A stretch of DNA of 64,000 bases from Tranquillimonas rosea (GTDB lineage Bacteria > Pseudomonadota > Alphaproteobacteria > Rhodobacterales > Rhodobacteraceae): the NCBI RefSeq assembly GCF_900111315.1, contig NZ_FOGU01000003.1, positions 1 through 64,000 on the forward strand. Direction: 5' to 3'. The notes below the pieces were generated by a model. It saw only the letters and a program-made list of their open reading frames with translations. It did not search any database and was not told where the DNA came from. This document shows positions 55,600-64,000 of the stretch, one piece after another. The position numbers and the translations under genes were made by a program. The first letter of the stretch is position 1; each line of letters starts with the position of its first letter.

Positions 55600-56571
55600 A
55601 TGGACTTGGACGACGCGGTTCTCGACCGGCTGACCGACATCCAGCGCCGGTTCCTGTCCGTCTCGCTGGAGCAGGCCGGCATCGAGGCGCTGCTCGCAGA
55701 TATCGGCCAGCTCGTCGGCGCCGACGCGGCCTTCGCCGCCTGGCTGGACGAGGGGCAGCCCTGGCTCACGCCGTGGAAGGCGGGCCCCGAGATCGGGACG
55801 TTCCTGGCCGAGACGTTCGCCGGGGTCGATGTCGAAGGGAACATCCGCTGCCACGACCCCGACCTCGACGCGCTGAACCGCACGCGGCGGGCGCTCGGCA
55901 GCGGCGTCTACAACGAAGGCGCGCTTGCCAGCCGCGAGCGGATCACCGACACCGCGTATTTCCGCGACGCGTTCGAACCCGCCGGCATGCCGCAGATCGT
56001 CGGCATGACCACGCGGCTTTCGGTCGGAGAGGCGATATTCGCCTTCGGCTTCCAGGCCCCCGACGCGCCGGGCTTCGTCAGCGGGCGGACCGAGGCGATC
56101 CTGCGCATCCTGCTGCCCAGCTTCGAGGCGGGTTTCCTTGCCATCGACCGCCGCAACCGCCACCGCGAGCGGCTGGAACAGGCGGTGCGGGAGTGCCCCG
56201 TCCCGGCGCGGATCTCGGGCCCCGACGACCCGCCAGACCCCGGACACCTGCTGCAACTCCCCCTGCCCGAGCTGGGAGAGGACAGGGCGGGACGGATGTC
56301 GCACCTGCTGGTCGGACGGCCCGGACCGGCGGACCTTGCACGGCAGCTGGCAATTACGTTCGGCCTGACGCCCCGGCAGACCGAGGCGACGGCCCTGTTG
56401 CTGGAGGGACGCTCGACGCGCGCCATCGCGGACCGGCTCGGCGTGACCTACAACACCGCGCGGCGGCACTGCGAGGCCATCCTGCAGAAGACCGAGGCGC
56501 AGCGGCGCGAGCAACTGGCCTCGATCGCCGTCGCGGCGCTTGGGAACGGGGACGCGCCGCGGGGGCCGTGA
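55600..56571 (+). CDS. LuxR-type regulator
   Basis: The 323-residue protein ends with a LuxR/FixJ HTH (FGLTPRQTEATALLLEGRST and RAIADRLGVTYNTARRHCEAI, about residues 255-300). The N-terminal 230 residues resemble no named sensor that I can identify, though a GAF/PAS-like input domain is plausible from the alternating strand/helix pattern. It is divergent from the VWA gene and convergent with hisG (3-bp gap). Control of the exported pair is a reasonable guess. Confidence 0.8.
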   Translation: MDLDDAVLDRLTDIQRRFLSVSLEQAGIEALLADIGQLVGADAAFAAWLDEGQPWLTPWKAGPEIGTFLAETFAGVDVEGNIRCHDPDLDALNRTRRALGSGVYNEGALASRERITDTAYFRDAFEPAGMPQIVGMTTRLSVGEAIFAFGFQAPDAPGFVSGRTEAILRILLPSFEAGFLAIDRRNRHRERLEQAVRECPVPARISGPDDPPDPGHLLQLPLPELGEDRAGRMSHLLVGRPGPADLARQLAITFGLTPRQTEATALLLEGRSTRAIADRLGVTYNTARRHCEAILQKTEAQRREQLASIAVAALGNGDAPRGP

Positions 56572-56574
56572 GCG

Positions 56575-57273
56575 CTAGTCGCGCAGTTCGAGCATCCGCT
56601 TCACCTGCTCCAGCGCCGCGACCTCGCGATCCCCCCAGGCCGCATTGCGCGACTTGAACAGGGTCGCCTCGCTGCGGTGGACGCAGCCGTCGGTCAGGAT
56701 TTTCAGGTGGTTCGCCCGCAGCGTCTCGCCGGTCGACGTGATGTCGGCGATGGCTTCCGCCGTCTCGTTCTTGACCGTGCCCTCGGTCGCGCCCTGGCTA
56801 TCGACCAGCGCGTAATCCGCGACGCCGGCCTCGCGCAGGAAGTCCCGCACCAGGCGGTGATACTTGGTGGCGATGCGCAGGCGGTGGCCGTGCGCGGCCC
56901 GGAAGGCGGCGGCGGCGGCGTCGAGATCGTCCAGCGTCTCGACATCGACCCAGAAGCGCGGCACCGCGATGATCAGGTCGGCATGGCCGAAGCCCAGCCG
57001 CGTGAGCGCGCCCACCTGCCGTTCCCACGCGGCGAGCTTTTCGCGGACCAGGTCCGAGCCGGTGACGCCAAGGTGGATGCGTCCCGCCGCCAGTTCGCGC
57101 GGGATTTCCCCGGCTGCCAGCAACACCAGCTCGACGCCCTCGGCCCCCTCGACGGCGCCGGCGTATTCCCGGTCCGAACCGGTCCGCGACAGGGTGATCC
57201 CCCGCGCCGCGAACCAGTCGAAGGTCTTTTCCATCAGACGGCCCTTGGAGGGGACACCGAGTTTCAGGCTCAT
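56575..57273 (-). CDS. hisG: ATP phosphoribosyltransferase, short form
   Basis: HisG catalyses the first step of histidine biosynthesis. The 232-residue short form (HisGS) starts LKLGVPSKGRLMEKT and has GVTGSDLVRE and a PRPP-binding region DSQGATEGTVKNETAEAIADI-like segment near residues 158-178. It lacks the C-terminal regulatory domain and needs HisZ, encoded directly upstream with a 4-bp overlap. Feedback inhibition by histidine acts through the HisG/HisZ octamer in this family. Confidence 0.95.
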   Translation of the reverse strand: MSLKLGVPSKGRLMEKTFDWFAARGITLSRTGSDREYAGAVEGAEGVELVLLAAGEIPRELAAGRIHLGVTGSDLVREKLAAWERQVGALTRLGFGHADLIIAVPRFWVDVETLDDLDAAAAAFRAAHGHRLRIATKYHRLVRDFLREAGVADYALVDSQGATEGTVKNETAEAIADITSTGETLRANHLKILTDGCVHRSEATLFKSRNAAWGDREVAALEQVKRMLELRD

Positions 57274-58358
57274 GCCGCGCCCTCCCCCAGCGAGAGAACA
57301 AGGTCCGGCCGGATCACGCCGCCCACGGCCGGGCTCGCCCGTCCGCCGCCGAGGATGCGGGTCAGCGCGTCATAGCGCCCGCCCGTGGCGACAGGCGGCA
57401 GGTCGGGCCGGCCCGGAGCGGAAAAGCCGAAGACGAACCCGTCGTAATACTCCATCGCCGTCCGCGCGTAGCTCGCCTCGAACGGCAGCGTCTCGACATC
57501 CACGCCGGCGGCGTCCAGCGCCGAGAGCCGCGCGTCGAGACGGTCCACCGCGTCGTCGATGGCGGGCAGGTCGACGGCGATGTCGCGCAGGTTGGCAAGC
57601 ACGTTCGGCGCGGTCTCGCGCAGGTCCAGGATCGTATCCAGCAACTCGACCTCGCCCGCGCCCAGCGGCGGCTCGGCGGCGTCGGCGCGTAGCGCCTCGA
57701 TCCGCGCCATCACGTCGGCGCGGCGACGCAGCCCGATCTCGGGGCCCGCATCCGCCAGCGGATCAGCATTGTTCAGCAGCGCCAGCCGCTCTTCCGAGCG
57801 CGGCGTCTTGCCACCGAAGCGGTCCAGGAGCTGCCGGAACCGGCGGGGCCGCCAGATATGCCTGAGCAGTGCCGCCTTGCGCGCCTCGGTCGTGGACAGC
57901 CCGCGCACCGCGGCGATCAGGATGCCGTAATCGCCGGTAGAGGCGCCGAGCCCCAGCGGCGCCACCCGGTCGGCGATAGCCGTGAACACCTCGGCATCCG
58001 CAGCCGCCGGATCCTCGCCGCCGAAGATCTCGAAACCGACCTGCATGTATTCCGGCGGACGCGAGGGATCGCGCTCCTGCCGGCGGAACACCTCGCCCGC
58101 GTAAGTGTACCGCGCGGGCGTGACCCGGCCCGACATGTGCATCTGAACGACCGGCACGGTGAAATCCGGCCGCAGCATCTGCTCGCCCCGGATCGGGTCG
58201 GTGGTGGTGAAGGCCCGGCCGCGGATGTCCTCGCCGTAGAGGTCCAGCAGTACGTCGGCGGGTTGAAGGATGTCCGCCTCGACGACCTGGGCCCCCAGCG
58301 TCTCGAAGGCGGCGCGGTGGCGCAGCGCCTCGGCCAGGCTGGCGGATTTCTCGGCCAT
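57270..58358 (-). CDS. hisZ: ATP phosphoribosyltransferase regulatory subunit
   Basis: HisZ is a histidyl-tRNA synthetase-like protein without synthetase activity that activates HisGS. The 362-residue protein has class II motifs MLRPDFTVPVVQMHMSG, AGEVFRRQERDPSRPPEYMQ and GFEIFGGEDP, and a C-terminal GGRYDALTRILGG. It lacks the anticodon-binding domain, as expected. Starts at 58358 within TGATG shared with the hisS stop, so hisS, hisZ and hisG form one coupled unit. Confidence 0.93.
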   Translation of the reverse strand: MAEKSASLAEALRHRAAFETLGAQVVEADILQPADVLLDLYGEDIRGRAFTTTDPIRGEQMLRPDFTVPVVQMHMSGRVTPARYTYAGEVFRRQERDPSRPPEYMQVGFEIFGGEDPAAADAEVFTAIADRVAPLGLGASTGDYGILIAAVRGLSTTEARKAALLRHIWRPRRFRQLLDRFGGKTPRSEERLALLNNADPLADAGPEIGLRRRADVMARIEALRADAAEPPLGAGEVELLDTILDLRETAPNVLANLRDIAVDLPAIDDAVDRLDARLSALDAAGVDVETLPFEASYARTAMEYYDGFVFGFSAPGRPDLPPVATGGRYDALTRILGGGRASPAVGGVIRPDLVLSLGEGAA

Positions 58359-59851
58359 CAGTGACGGTCCAGCATCTGCCGCACCTCGGCCACCAGGTCG
58401 CCGCGGACGCAGGTGATCTGGGCGGGCTGCGACTTCCATTCCTCGAGGCTCGCGTTCTCGGCCAGCTTGGCGCCCAGGACGAGGTCCTTGAGCTGCACCA
58501 CGCCGTTCTCCTTCTCGTCACCGCCCTCGATCACGGCGATCGGGGCCTGGCGGCGGTCGGCATACTTGAGCTGGTTGCCGAAATTCTTGGGGTTGCCGAG
58601 ATACACCTCGGCGCGGATGCCGGCATCGCGCAGCTCGCCCACCATCGCCTGGTAATCGGCCATGCGGTCGCGGTCCATCACGGTCACGACGACCGGCCCC
58701 GCGGCGCTGCTGCCGACGCGGCCCGTGGCGCGCAGGGCGGCCAGCAGCCGGTCGACGCCGATCGACACGCCGGTCGCCGGCACTTCCTGCCCGGTGAAGC
58801 GCTTGACCAGATCGTCGTAGCGCCCGCCTCCGGCGACCGAGCCGAACTGCTGACGGCGGCCATCCTCGCCGGTGATCTCGAAGGTCAGCTCGGCCTCGAA
58901 GACCGGGCCGGTGTAATAGCCCAGACCGCGCACCACAGACGGGTCGATGACCGCCCGGTCGGCGCCATAGCCCTGCGCGTCCAGCAGGTCCGATATCGTC
59001 TCGAGCTCGTCGACACCGTCCGACCCGATCTGCGAGCCGGCGACCAGTTCACGCAGCCGGGCGACCGTGGCCGCGCCAGTGTCGCGCTTGGCGTCCATGA
59101 ACCCCATCACCGTCTCGGCCTGCTCGGGCGACAGGCCCGCGCCCTTGGTGAAGTCGCCGCTGTCGTCCTTGCGCCCCTCGCCCAGAAGCGCGCGCACGCC
59201 GTCGGGGCCCAGCCGGTCGAGCTTGTCGATCGCGCGCAGCACGATCCCGCGCTCGGCCTCGAACCGGGAATGATCGGAGGGGTCCAGCACGCCGGCGACC
59301 TCCATAACCCCGTTCAGGACCTTCCGGTTGTTGACGCGCACGATGTAGTCGCCGCGCGGGATACCGACCGCCTCGAGCACGTCGGCCAGCATCGCGCAGA
59401 TCTCGGCATCGGCGGCCACGTTGGGGGCGCCGACGGTATCGGCGTCGCATTGGTAGAACTGGCGGAACCGCCCCGGCCCCGGCTTCTCGTTCCGCCAGAC
59501 CGGCCCCATCGCGTAGCGGCGATAGGGGAAGGCCAGATCGTTGCGGTACTGCGCCGCCACCCGCGCCAGCGGCGCGGTCAGGTCATAGCGCAGCGCAAGC
59601 CAGGCGCCGTCGTCCTCTTCCTGCCAGGCGAACACGCCCTCGTTCGGGCGGTCCACGTCGGGAAGGAACTTGCCGAGCGCCTCGACCGTCTCGACGGCGG
59701 AGGTTTCCAGCGGGTCGAACCCGTAGCGGTGATAGACCTGCGCGATGGCATCCAGCATCGCCTTGCGCTCGGTTACGTCGGCGCCGAAATAGTCTCGGAA
59801 GCCCCGCGGCGTCTCGGCCTTGGGGCGGGGCTGTTTCTTGACCTTGGCCAT
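58358..59851 (-). CDS. hisS: Histidyl-tRNA synthetase
   Basis: HisRS charges tRNA-His. The 497-residue protein has class II motif 2 ([22 protein letters not shown]), the histidine loops [11 protein letters not shown] and [15 protein letters not shown], a motif 3 arginine in [14 protein letters not shown], and a C-terminal anticodon domain (about 395-497). AAGGA lies 7 nt before ATG 59851. It precedes hisZ and hisG, placing histidine charging and synthesis in one operon. Confidence 0.96.
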   Translation of the reverse strand: MAKVKKQPRPKAETPRGFRDYFGADVTERKAMLDAIAQVYHRYGFDPLETSAVETVEALGKFLPDVDRPNEGVFAWQEEDDGAWLALRYDLTAPLARVAAQYRNDLAFPYRRYAMGPVWRNEKPGPGRFRQFYQCDADTVGAPNVAADAEICAMLADVLEAVGIPRGDYIVRVNNRKVLNGVMEVAGVLDPSDHSRFEAERGIVLRAIDKLDRLGPDGVRALLGEGRKDDSGDFTKGAGLSPEQAETVMGFMDAKRDTGAATVARLRELVAGSQIGSDGVDELETISDLLDAQGYGADRAVIDPSVVRGLGYYTGPVFEAELTFEITGEDGRRQQFGSVAGGGRYDDLVKRFTGQEVPATGVSIGVDRLLAALRATGRVGSSAAGPVVVTVMDRDRMADYQAMVGELRDAGIRAEVYLGNPKNFGNQLKYADRRQAPIAVIEGGDEKENGVVQLKDLVLGAKLAENASLEEWKSQPAQITCVRGDLVAEVRQMLDRH

Positions 59852-59962
59852 GGGTGATCCTTGCTCGCACCGGCTTGCGCGCCGGGGTCTAGCCGATGCC
59901 CGTCCGGGGAACAAGCTGGCCGCGCTTTGACCGGCGCCGCGACGATGCTAAAGGCTCTTGCC

Positions 59963-60169
59963 ATGACCACAGATCCCACCGCCCTGCAGGAACGTATCGC
60001 GCATCTCGAGCACCAGGCCGAGGAGCTGAGCCAGGTCGTCTGGGACCAGGCTTCACGCATCGACGCGCTGGAACGCCGGCTCGCCATGCTGATGGAACGC
60101 GAAGCCACCCGCGCGGCGGACGAGGAAGGCGGCGTCTATCTCGGGGAAGAACGCCCGCCGCACTGGTGA
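59963..60169 (+). CDS. slyX: SlyX family protein
   Basis: A 68-residue protein with an N-terminal coiled coil (LQERIAHLEHQAEELSQVV and IDALERRLAMLMERE, residues about 8-50) and the conserved C-terminal PPHW tail typical of SlyX. Function is not established. The start at 59963 was chosen because the coiled coil begins directly after it and longer starts add arginine/alanine-rich sequence. It lies alone on the plus strand between hisS and the racemase-like gene. Confidence 0.88.
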   Translation: MTTDPTALQERIAHLEHQAEELSQVVWDQASRIDALERRLAMLMEREATRAADEEGGVYLGEERPPHW

Positions 60170-60179
60170 ACGGCGGTGC

Positions 60180-60941
60180 CTAGTCCGCCTCGTGCAGTTC
60201 CAGCGCTGCTAGCCGCCCCGGCAGAGCCGGCGTGACCGCCACCCCGGCGAGCCGCGCCATGTGCCACGCCAGCACCTGGTTGCTCGAAAGGACCGGCAGA
60301 TGCGTCTGCGACTCGAGCGTGTCGATCAGGCCGAGGGTGCGCAGGTTGGTGCACGACAGGAACAGCGCGTCGATGCCGCCCTCGCCCGCCAGGGCACGGG
60401 CGGCGGACAGGATCGACGTGGCATCGATTCGGACCACTCGGGATTCGTCGGCGACCTCGAAACTGCCGAACACCGGCGTCTCCAGCCCGGCGTCGGCCAA
60501 GACACGGCGCAGGCGGTCGGACACCTCGGGCACGTAGGGCGACAGCAGCCCCAGACGGCGCACGCCGAGCGCCCGGCACGCCGCGACCAGCGCGGTGACC
60601 GGATCGGTGACCGCCCGCGTCGCCACCGCCCCGCGCAGCAGCGCGCCGGTACGGTCGACGCCGATCTGAGCGGTGCCGGAGGTGCAGGCATAGGCGACCG
60701 CGGCAAAGCGACCGCGCTGCGGCAGCAGGCCGGCCGCGGCGCCGAGATGCGCCTCCATCGCCGAAAGGCTCTCGGGGCTGAGATCGGCGCCAGAGGCGAT
60801 CCGCGTGACGAGCACCTCGATGGCGGGCGGAATCACCTGCCGGAAATCGCGCTCGATCGTCTCGTCGGCCTGCAGCACGACCAGACCGATCTGCGCCGCC
60901 TGATGGGGGTCGACCTCGTGGGGGAACCGGCGGAGCGTCAT
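60180..60941 (-). CDS. Asp/Glu racemase-superfamily protein (EutA/maleate isomerase-like)
   Basis: The 253-residue protein has two catalytic-type cysteines, Cys86 in AVAYACTSGTAQIG and Cys197 in ALFLSCTNLRTL, the pattern of the aspartate/glutamate racemase, arylmalonate decarboxylase and maleate isomerase group. The nearest named relative by pattern is EutA of ectoine utilisation. It overlaps the upstream M24 gene by 4 bp, so it is the last gene of a three-gene unit. Substrate unknown. Confidence 0.75.
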   Translation of the reverse strand: MTLRRFPHEVDPHQAAQIGLVVLQADETIERDFRQVIPPAIEVLVTRIASGADLSPESLSAMEAHLGAAAGLLPQRGRFAAVAYACTSGTAQIGVDRTGALLRGAVATRAVTDPVTALVAACRALGVRRLGLLSPYVPEVSDRLRRVLADAGLETPVFGSFEVADESRVVRIDATSILSAARALAGEGGIDALFLSCTNLRTLGLIDTLESQTHLPVLSSNQVLAWHMARLAGVAVTPALPGRLAALELHEAD

Positions 60942-62101
60942 GCGTCCAGCACCGCGATTTCCGCGCCGCTCGGCGTCGACAGCCACTCTGCCCCGCCGTC
61001 GCGGATCACGATGTTCTCCTCGTGGACGATCATCCGCCCCGGCTCCACCTCGACCCCCGGCTCCAGCGTCAGGACCATGCCCGGCCGCAACTCGGTCTGA
61101 TCCGCCGGGATCAGAGAGGGCGGCTCGGTCAGCTGCATCCCCAGCCCGTGCCCCAGCCGCCCGGCCTCCGATCCCCCGGCCCCGCCGGTCACGATCCGGT
61201 CCATGACGTGAAACAGGTCGCTGGCGGTGACGCCGGGCCGCGCCGCGGCAAAGCCGGCCTCGGTCGCCTCGATCAGGCGCGCATGGGCGTCGCTCACACG
61301 GCGATCCGGCGGCCCGACCGAGAAATTCCGGTCGAAGTCGCAGAAATAGCCCGCCCGCACGAGCCCGGTGTCGAGCATCAGCACATCGCCGGCCGCAAGC
61401 GGCCGTGCGTCCGCGGGCGAGATCACGTCGGCATAGCCGCCGGGCGCCGAGGCCCCGGCCAGATACGGCACCCAGTCTGCGCCTTCCTCGAGGCACAGGA
61501 TCTGAAAGCCGCGAAAGACCTCCGACAGCGGCACGCCGCCCCACGCGATCTCTGGGACACGCGCAAAGGCGCGGTCCGCCACGGCGCAGCTTTCGCGGAT
61601 TTGCCCGATCTCCCCCGGGGACTTCGTCATCCGCAGCGACCGGGTCAGACCTCCATCGTCGGTAAGGCGCAGCCCTGGAAGCCGCCGGCAAAGATCGGCC
61701 CAGTCGGACAGCGGCATCCGCAGATGCGTCTCGCCGCCGCTGGGCACGCCCACGGCCCCATTGGGGCCGGCACATTCGGTCAGCGTCTCGGCCAGCAGCG
61801 ACACGCCGTCGTCGGCGTAATCGGGCGAGCGCCAGGTGCGGATGTCGGCGATCCAAGTCCGGCCCATCAGATGTGCGCCGATCGCAGGGATCACGGCGAC
61901 CGGGGCGCCCTCGGCCGGCACGACAAGGAACCACGGACGTGTCGGGCTTTCCCAGAAGCGGGTGAGGAAACCGCTGAAATAGCGCACCTCGGGCTCTGTC
62001 GTCAGCAACAGCGCGCCCAGCCCGGCCTCGTGCATCATCGTCTGGGCGCGGCGGGTGCGGTCGCGGAACTCGGTCTCCGGGGCACCCTGCGCGGCGCTCA
62101 T
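60938..62101 (-). CDS. M24-family metallopeptidase/hydrolase
   Basis: The 387-residue protein has an N-terminal creatinase-like domain (about 10-155) and a pita-bread M24 domain with all five metal ligands: Asp244 and Asp255 (MLDTGLVRAGYFCDFD), His318 (GRLGHGLGM), Glu347 (LTLEPGVEV) and Glu361/362 (HEENIVI). Such enzymes are Xaa-Pro peptidases, creatinases or ectoine hydrolases. The ectoine hydrolase N-terminal signature is not present, so its amide substrate remains open. It overlaps both neighbours by 4 bp. Confidence 0.82.
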   Translation of the reverse strand: MSAAQGAPETEFRDRTRRAQTMMHEAGLGALLLTTEPEVRYFSGFLTRFWESPTRPWFLVVPAEGAPVAVIPAIGAHLMGRTWIADIRTWRSPDYADDGVSLLAETLTECAGPNGAVGVPSGGETHLRMPLSDWADLCRRLPGLRLTDDGGLTRSLRMTKSPGEIGQIRESCAVADRAFARVPEIAWGGVPLSEVFRGFQILCLEEGADWVPYLAGASAPGGYADVISPADARPLAAGDVLMLDTGLVRAGYFCDFDRNFSVGPPDRRVSDAHARLIEATEAGFAAARPGVTASDLFHVMDRIVTGGAGGSEAGRLGHGLGMQLTEPPSLIPADQTELRPGMVLTLEPGVEVEPGRMIVHEENIVIRDGGAEWLSTPSGAEIAVLDA

Positions 62102-63162
62102 GCCTCCGGCGCCTCGGACAGGACCGCGAGAACGCGGGACTCGGGCGTCAGCCCCACCGCGTCCCGCCAAGGCCCGCCACAGAGCAGCGCGGCGACGCCC
62201 GCCGCGCCCGAGGGCGTCGAGGGCAGCCCGGCGGCGCCCACGCGCTCCGCCCCGTCCCGCGCCTCGTCCTCGGTGAGGGTCAGGAAATGGTCGGCATCCC
62301 GCGCCAGCCCCTTCAGCGCGATCAGCGACGGCTCCTTGCAGTCGAGCCGCCCCATGATCGAGACCGGCCCCTCGGCCGCCAAGGGTGCGCCCGCGGCGAT
62401 CGAACCGGCCAGCGCCGGCGCGGCCTCGGGCTCGACCACGACGATGACCGGACCGTCACCCCACGCGGCGCGGGCATGGGCGGCGGCGGCACCGGCAAGC
62501 CCGCCGACCCCGGCCTGCAGGAACACATGCGTCGGCGTCGCGGGGATCTGCGCCACAGTTTCGGCCATCAGGACCGTGTATCCCTCCATCAGGAGATGCG
62601 GCCTCTCAAGATAGCCGGGCCAGGAACTGTCGGACAACAGGACACGGCCCGGCTCATCGGCGGCGCGCGCGGCGGCTGCCGTGCTGTCCTCGTAGGTCGC
62701 GCCCGCCCGCACCACCTGGGCGCCCTCTGCACGCAAGCGGTCGGCAAAGCTCTCGGGCACGCCTTCGGCGAGAAAGATCATCGAATCCGCGCCGAAGGCA
62801 TGTGCGCCGGCGGCGACCGAAAGGCCGTGATTGCCGGCGCTGGCGGCGACATAGGTGCGCCCGCGCGCGCGCCCGGCCAGCGCGTCATGGGCGATCACGT
62901 TCGCAGCGCCGAGCGCCTTGAAGCTGCCCAGCCCCATGCGGCCCCGCTCATCCTTTATGTCCAGCACGTCGACACCGGCGTCCCGCGCCAAGGCATCGGA
63001 CCGGACAAGCGGGGTCCGGGCCGCGCGGGGACAGCGCGCGAGCAGGTCGAGCGTGCGGGTCGCGTCGGCTTCGGGCCACGGCACATCCTCCAGCGCCCGA
63101 TGGCCCAGCCCCGCACCGCGATGGGTGTTGGCAAGGTGCCGCATCGGGATCGAGTGCCGCAC
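62098..63162 (-). CDS. PLP-dependent ammonia-lyase, diaminopropionate ammonia-lyase-like
   Basis: A 354-residue fold type II PLP enzyme with the lysine segment DERGRMGLGSFKALGAAN (Lys82), ASAGNHGLSVA phosphate loop and LQAGVGGLAGAAAAH glycine-rich region. The IKDE..R.GLxSFKALG form is that of 2,3-diaminopropionate ammonia-lyase rather than threonine deaminase. The GTG at 63162 is taken as start; ATG 63144 would remove six residues. First gene of a unit with the M24 hydrolase and racemase-like genes. Confidence 0.78.
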   Translation of the reverse strand: MRHSIPMRHLANTHRGAGLGHRALEDVPWPEADATRTLDLLARCPRAARTPLVRSDALARDAGVDVLDIKDERGRMGLGSFKALGAANVIAHDALAGRARGRTYVAASAGNHGLSVAAGAHAFGADSMIFLAEGVPESFADRLRAEGAQVVRAGATYEDSTAAAARAADEPGRVLLSDSSWPGYLERPHLLMEGYTVLMAETVAQIPATPTHVFLQAGVGGLAGAAAAHARAAWGDGPVIVVVEPEAAPALAGSIAAGAPLAAEGPVSIMGRLDCKEPSLIALKGLARDADHFLTLTEDEARDGAERVGAAGLPSTPSGAAGVAALLCGGPWRDAVGLTPESRVLAVLSEAPEA

Positions 63163-63190
63163 GGTTCCGCCGCCGCGTCAAGCGGTGGCG

Positions 63191-63790
63191 TCAGCGCGGG
63201 CTCGCCGCCTCGGCCACCAGATCGCCGCCGTGCAGCAGCAGCTCGAGCCGCCGATTGCTGGCCCCGAAGCGCGGATAGGCCGAAACGAACACCGCCTCGC
63301 GGGCGATACGGTCGCTGCGGTCCGCCGGGCAGGCCGCCCCCGCCCGCACGCCGCAGACCCGCGCCTTGATGTCCTCGTAGGCATCGTCGGTGGGCGAATA
63401 GGGCGACGTGTTCGCGGTCTCGTAGCGGGTCGTCTCGTGCACGTCCGCGCTGCCGAAAGTGACCAGCGCGGCGGTGATGCGCCGGGGGCAATTGTCGTCG
63501 AACCCGGTGATGTACTGCGTCCGCGGCCCCGTCTGACCCGGCGCCGTATCGTAGAGCCGGTACTGCGCCCGCCCGTCTTCTGGCGCGCGGGACACCTCGG
63601 TACCCAGGTTACGGCCCCGGACGCCGCATGCCCGCGCGACCTGCCCGAAGGGCAGATCGGCATCGGCAGGCACATCTGCCGCGGTGACGTCGCCGCCGGT
63701 GCCCACGGGGCCGAAGACGCCAGTGCGCCCGCCCATGTCGCATCCCGCCAGGACGAGCGTCATCGCCAGGCCGGCCGCGACGGCGCGCAT
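63191..63790 (-). CDS. Predicted lipoprotein
   Basis: The 199-residue protein begins with a lipoprotein signal ending in LVLAGCD (acylated Cys near residue 17). The mature part contains four or more cysteines (ACGVRG, DNCPRR, VCGVRAGAACP) likely forming disulfides, and a FGQVARACGVRGRNLGTEV opening. I do not recognise a named family; similar lipoproteins occur downstream of dnaE in this group as far as I can judge. Its ATG overlaps the stop of the upstream gene (TGATG). Confidence 0.7.
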   Translation of the reverse strand: MRAVAAGLAMTLVLAGCDMGGRTGVFGPVGTGGDVTAADVPADADLPFGQVARACGVRGRNLGTEVSRAPEDGRAQYRLYDTAPGQTGPRTQYITGFDDNCPRRITAALVTFGSADVHETTRYETANTSPYSPTDDAYEDIKARVCGVRAGAACPADRSDRIAREAVFVSAYPRFGASNRRLELLLHGGDLVAEAASPR

Positions 63791-64000
63791 CAGAGGTCCT
63801 CCACGGTGACGACACCGCCCAGGGACTTGATCGCGCCCTTGATCTGCGGGGTCACGGGGAAGGCGTCGCCAAGGCTGACCTCGACCTCGCCCGGCAGGTC
63901 CGGATGCATCAGGCAGAGCGACACCGGCCCCTTCAGCCGCGCCTGCCGCTGATCCTCCATCGCGCGGCCCAAGAGCCCGGCCACGGCCGAGATCGCGGCC
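63790..64000 (-). CDS. dnaE: C-terminus of DNA polymerase III alpha subunit (partial, likely)
   Basis: The open frame enters from the right edge and reads AAISAVAGLLGRAMEDQRQA, then GPVSLCLMHPDLPGEVEVSL and FPVTPQIKGAIKSLGGVVTV before EDL and stop. The LPGEVEVxLGxxFPVTPQIKGAIKSLGGV tail is what I recall from DnaE C-termini of Rhodobacteraceae. Only 69 residues are visible, so the name is tentative. Confidence 0.55.
   Translation of the reverse strand, partial: AAISAVAGLLGRAMEDQRQARLKGPVSLCLMHPDLPGEVEVSLGDAFPVTPQIKGAIKSLGGVVTVEDL

Noticed and set aside
60938-62101. Naming the M24 gene as ectoine hydrolase (doeA/eutD)
   Set aside because: The N-terminal signature of ectoine hydrolases is not visible and no eutC or ehu transporter is in the window.

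Overview
The window is high-GC DNA, densely packed with short intergenic gaps and many 1-4 bp start/stop overlaps. The gene content points to an alphaproteobacterium of the Rhodobacteraceae type: two TRAP transporters, a tripartite tricarboxylate transporter, short-form HisG with HisZ, a B12-dependent class II ribonucleotide reductase, a DUF1489 protein and SlyX. I saw no rRNA, tRNA, CRISPR array, phage or intact insertion sequence.

Layout. 0-8.2 kb is a sugar-acid region: the 5' end of an IlvD/Edd-type dehydratase, a divergent tctCBA transporter with two copies of a perfect operator palindrome, LacI and tandem-HTH GntR regulators, and an altronate branch (UxaB-like reductase, UxaA). 8.2-16.4 kb has an SDR plus a TRAP transporter divergent from an IclR regulator that heads a thiolase, acyl-CoA synthetase and tandem PPC/DUF296 operon; I do not recognise its substrate. 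16.4-23.5 kb holds a zinc-ribbon metallopeptidase and a glgX-treY-treZ operon (glycogen to trehalose). 23.7-42.9 kb is a large histidine-related block: HutC, a HisC-like aminotransferase, an SDR, a spermidine/putrescine-type ABC transporter, a HisD-like dehydrogenase, a zinc alcohol dehydrogenase, and a hutI-H-G-U-TRAP operon divergent from hutF. Three HutC-like dyads lie at the divergent or leading promoters and tie the block together. 43-48.9 kb is a quinone/aromatic-stress locus (pirin, a VOC dioxygenase-esterase fusion, a second VOC dioxygenase, LysR) scattered with truncated genes. 49-52 kb has a gene-poor scar and nrdJ. 52-56.6 kb has DUF1489, two exported proteins (Calx-beta and VWA) and a LuxR-type regulator. 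56.6-60 kb carries hisG-hisZ-hisS and slyX. 60-64 kb has an Asp/Glu racemase, M24 peptidase and diaminopropionate ammonia-lyase-like operon, a lipoprotein and the end of a gene that looks like dnaE.

How the genes fit together. In the hut block, HutH, HutU, HutI, HutF and HutG form the complete five-step route from histidine to glutamate via formylglutamate. The ABC transporter, HisD-like, HisC-like, SDR and ADH genes share the HutC-like operators, so I infer they feed an imidazole compound (for example histidinol) into that route, although the same enzyme families also occur in dihydroxypropanesulfonate degradation. In all four transporter operons the gene for the substrate-binding protein is followed at once by a perfect GC-rich hairpin before the membrane-subunit genes. 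This repeated layout probably sets binding-protein excess.
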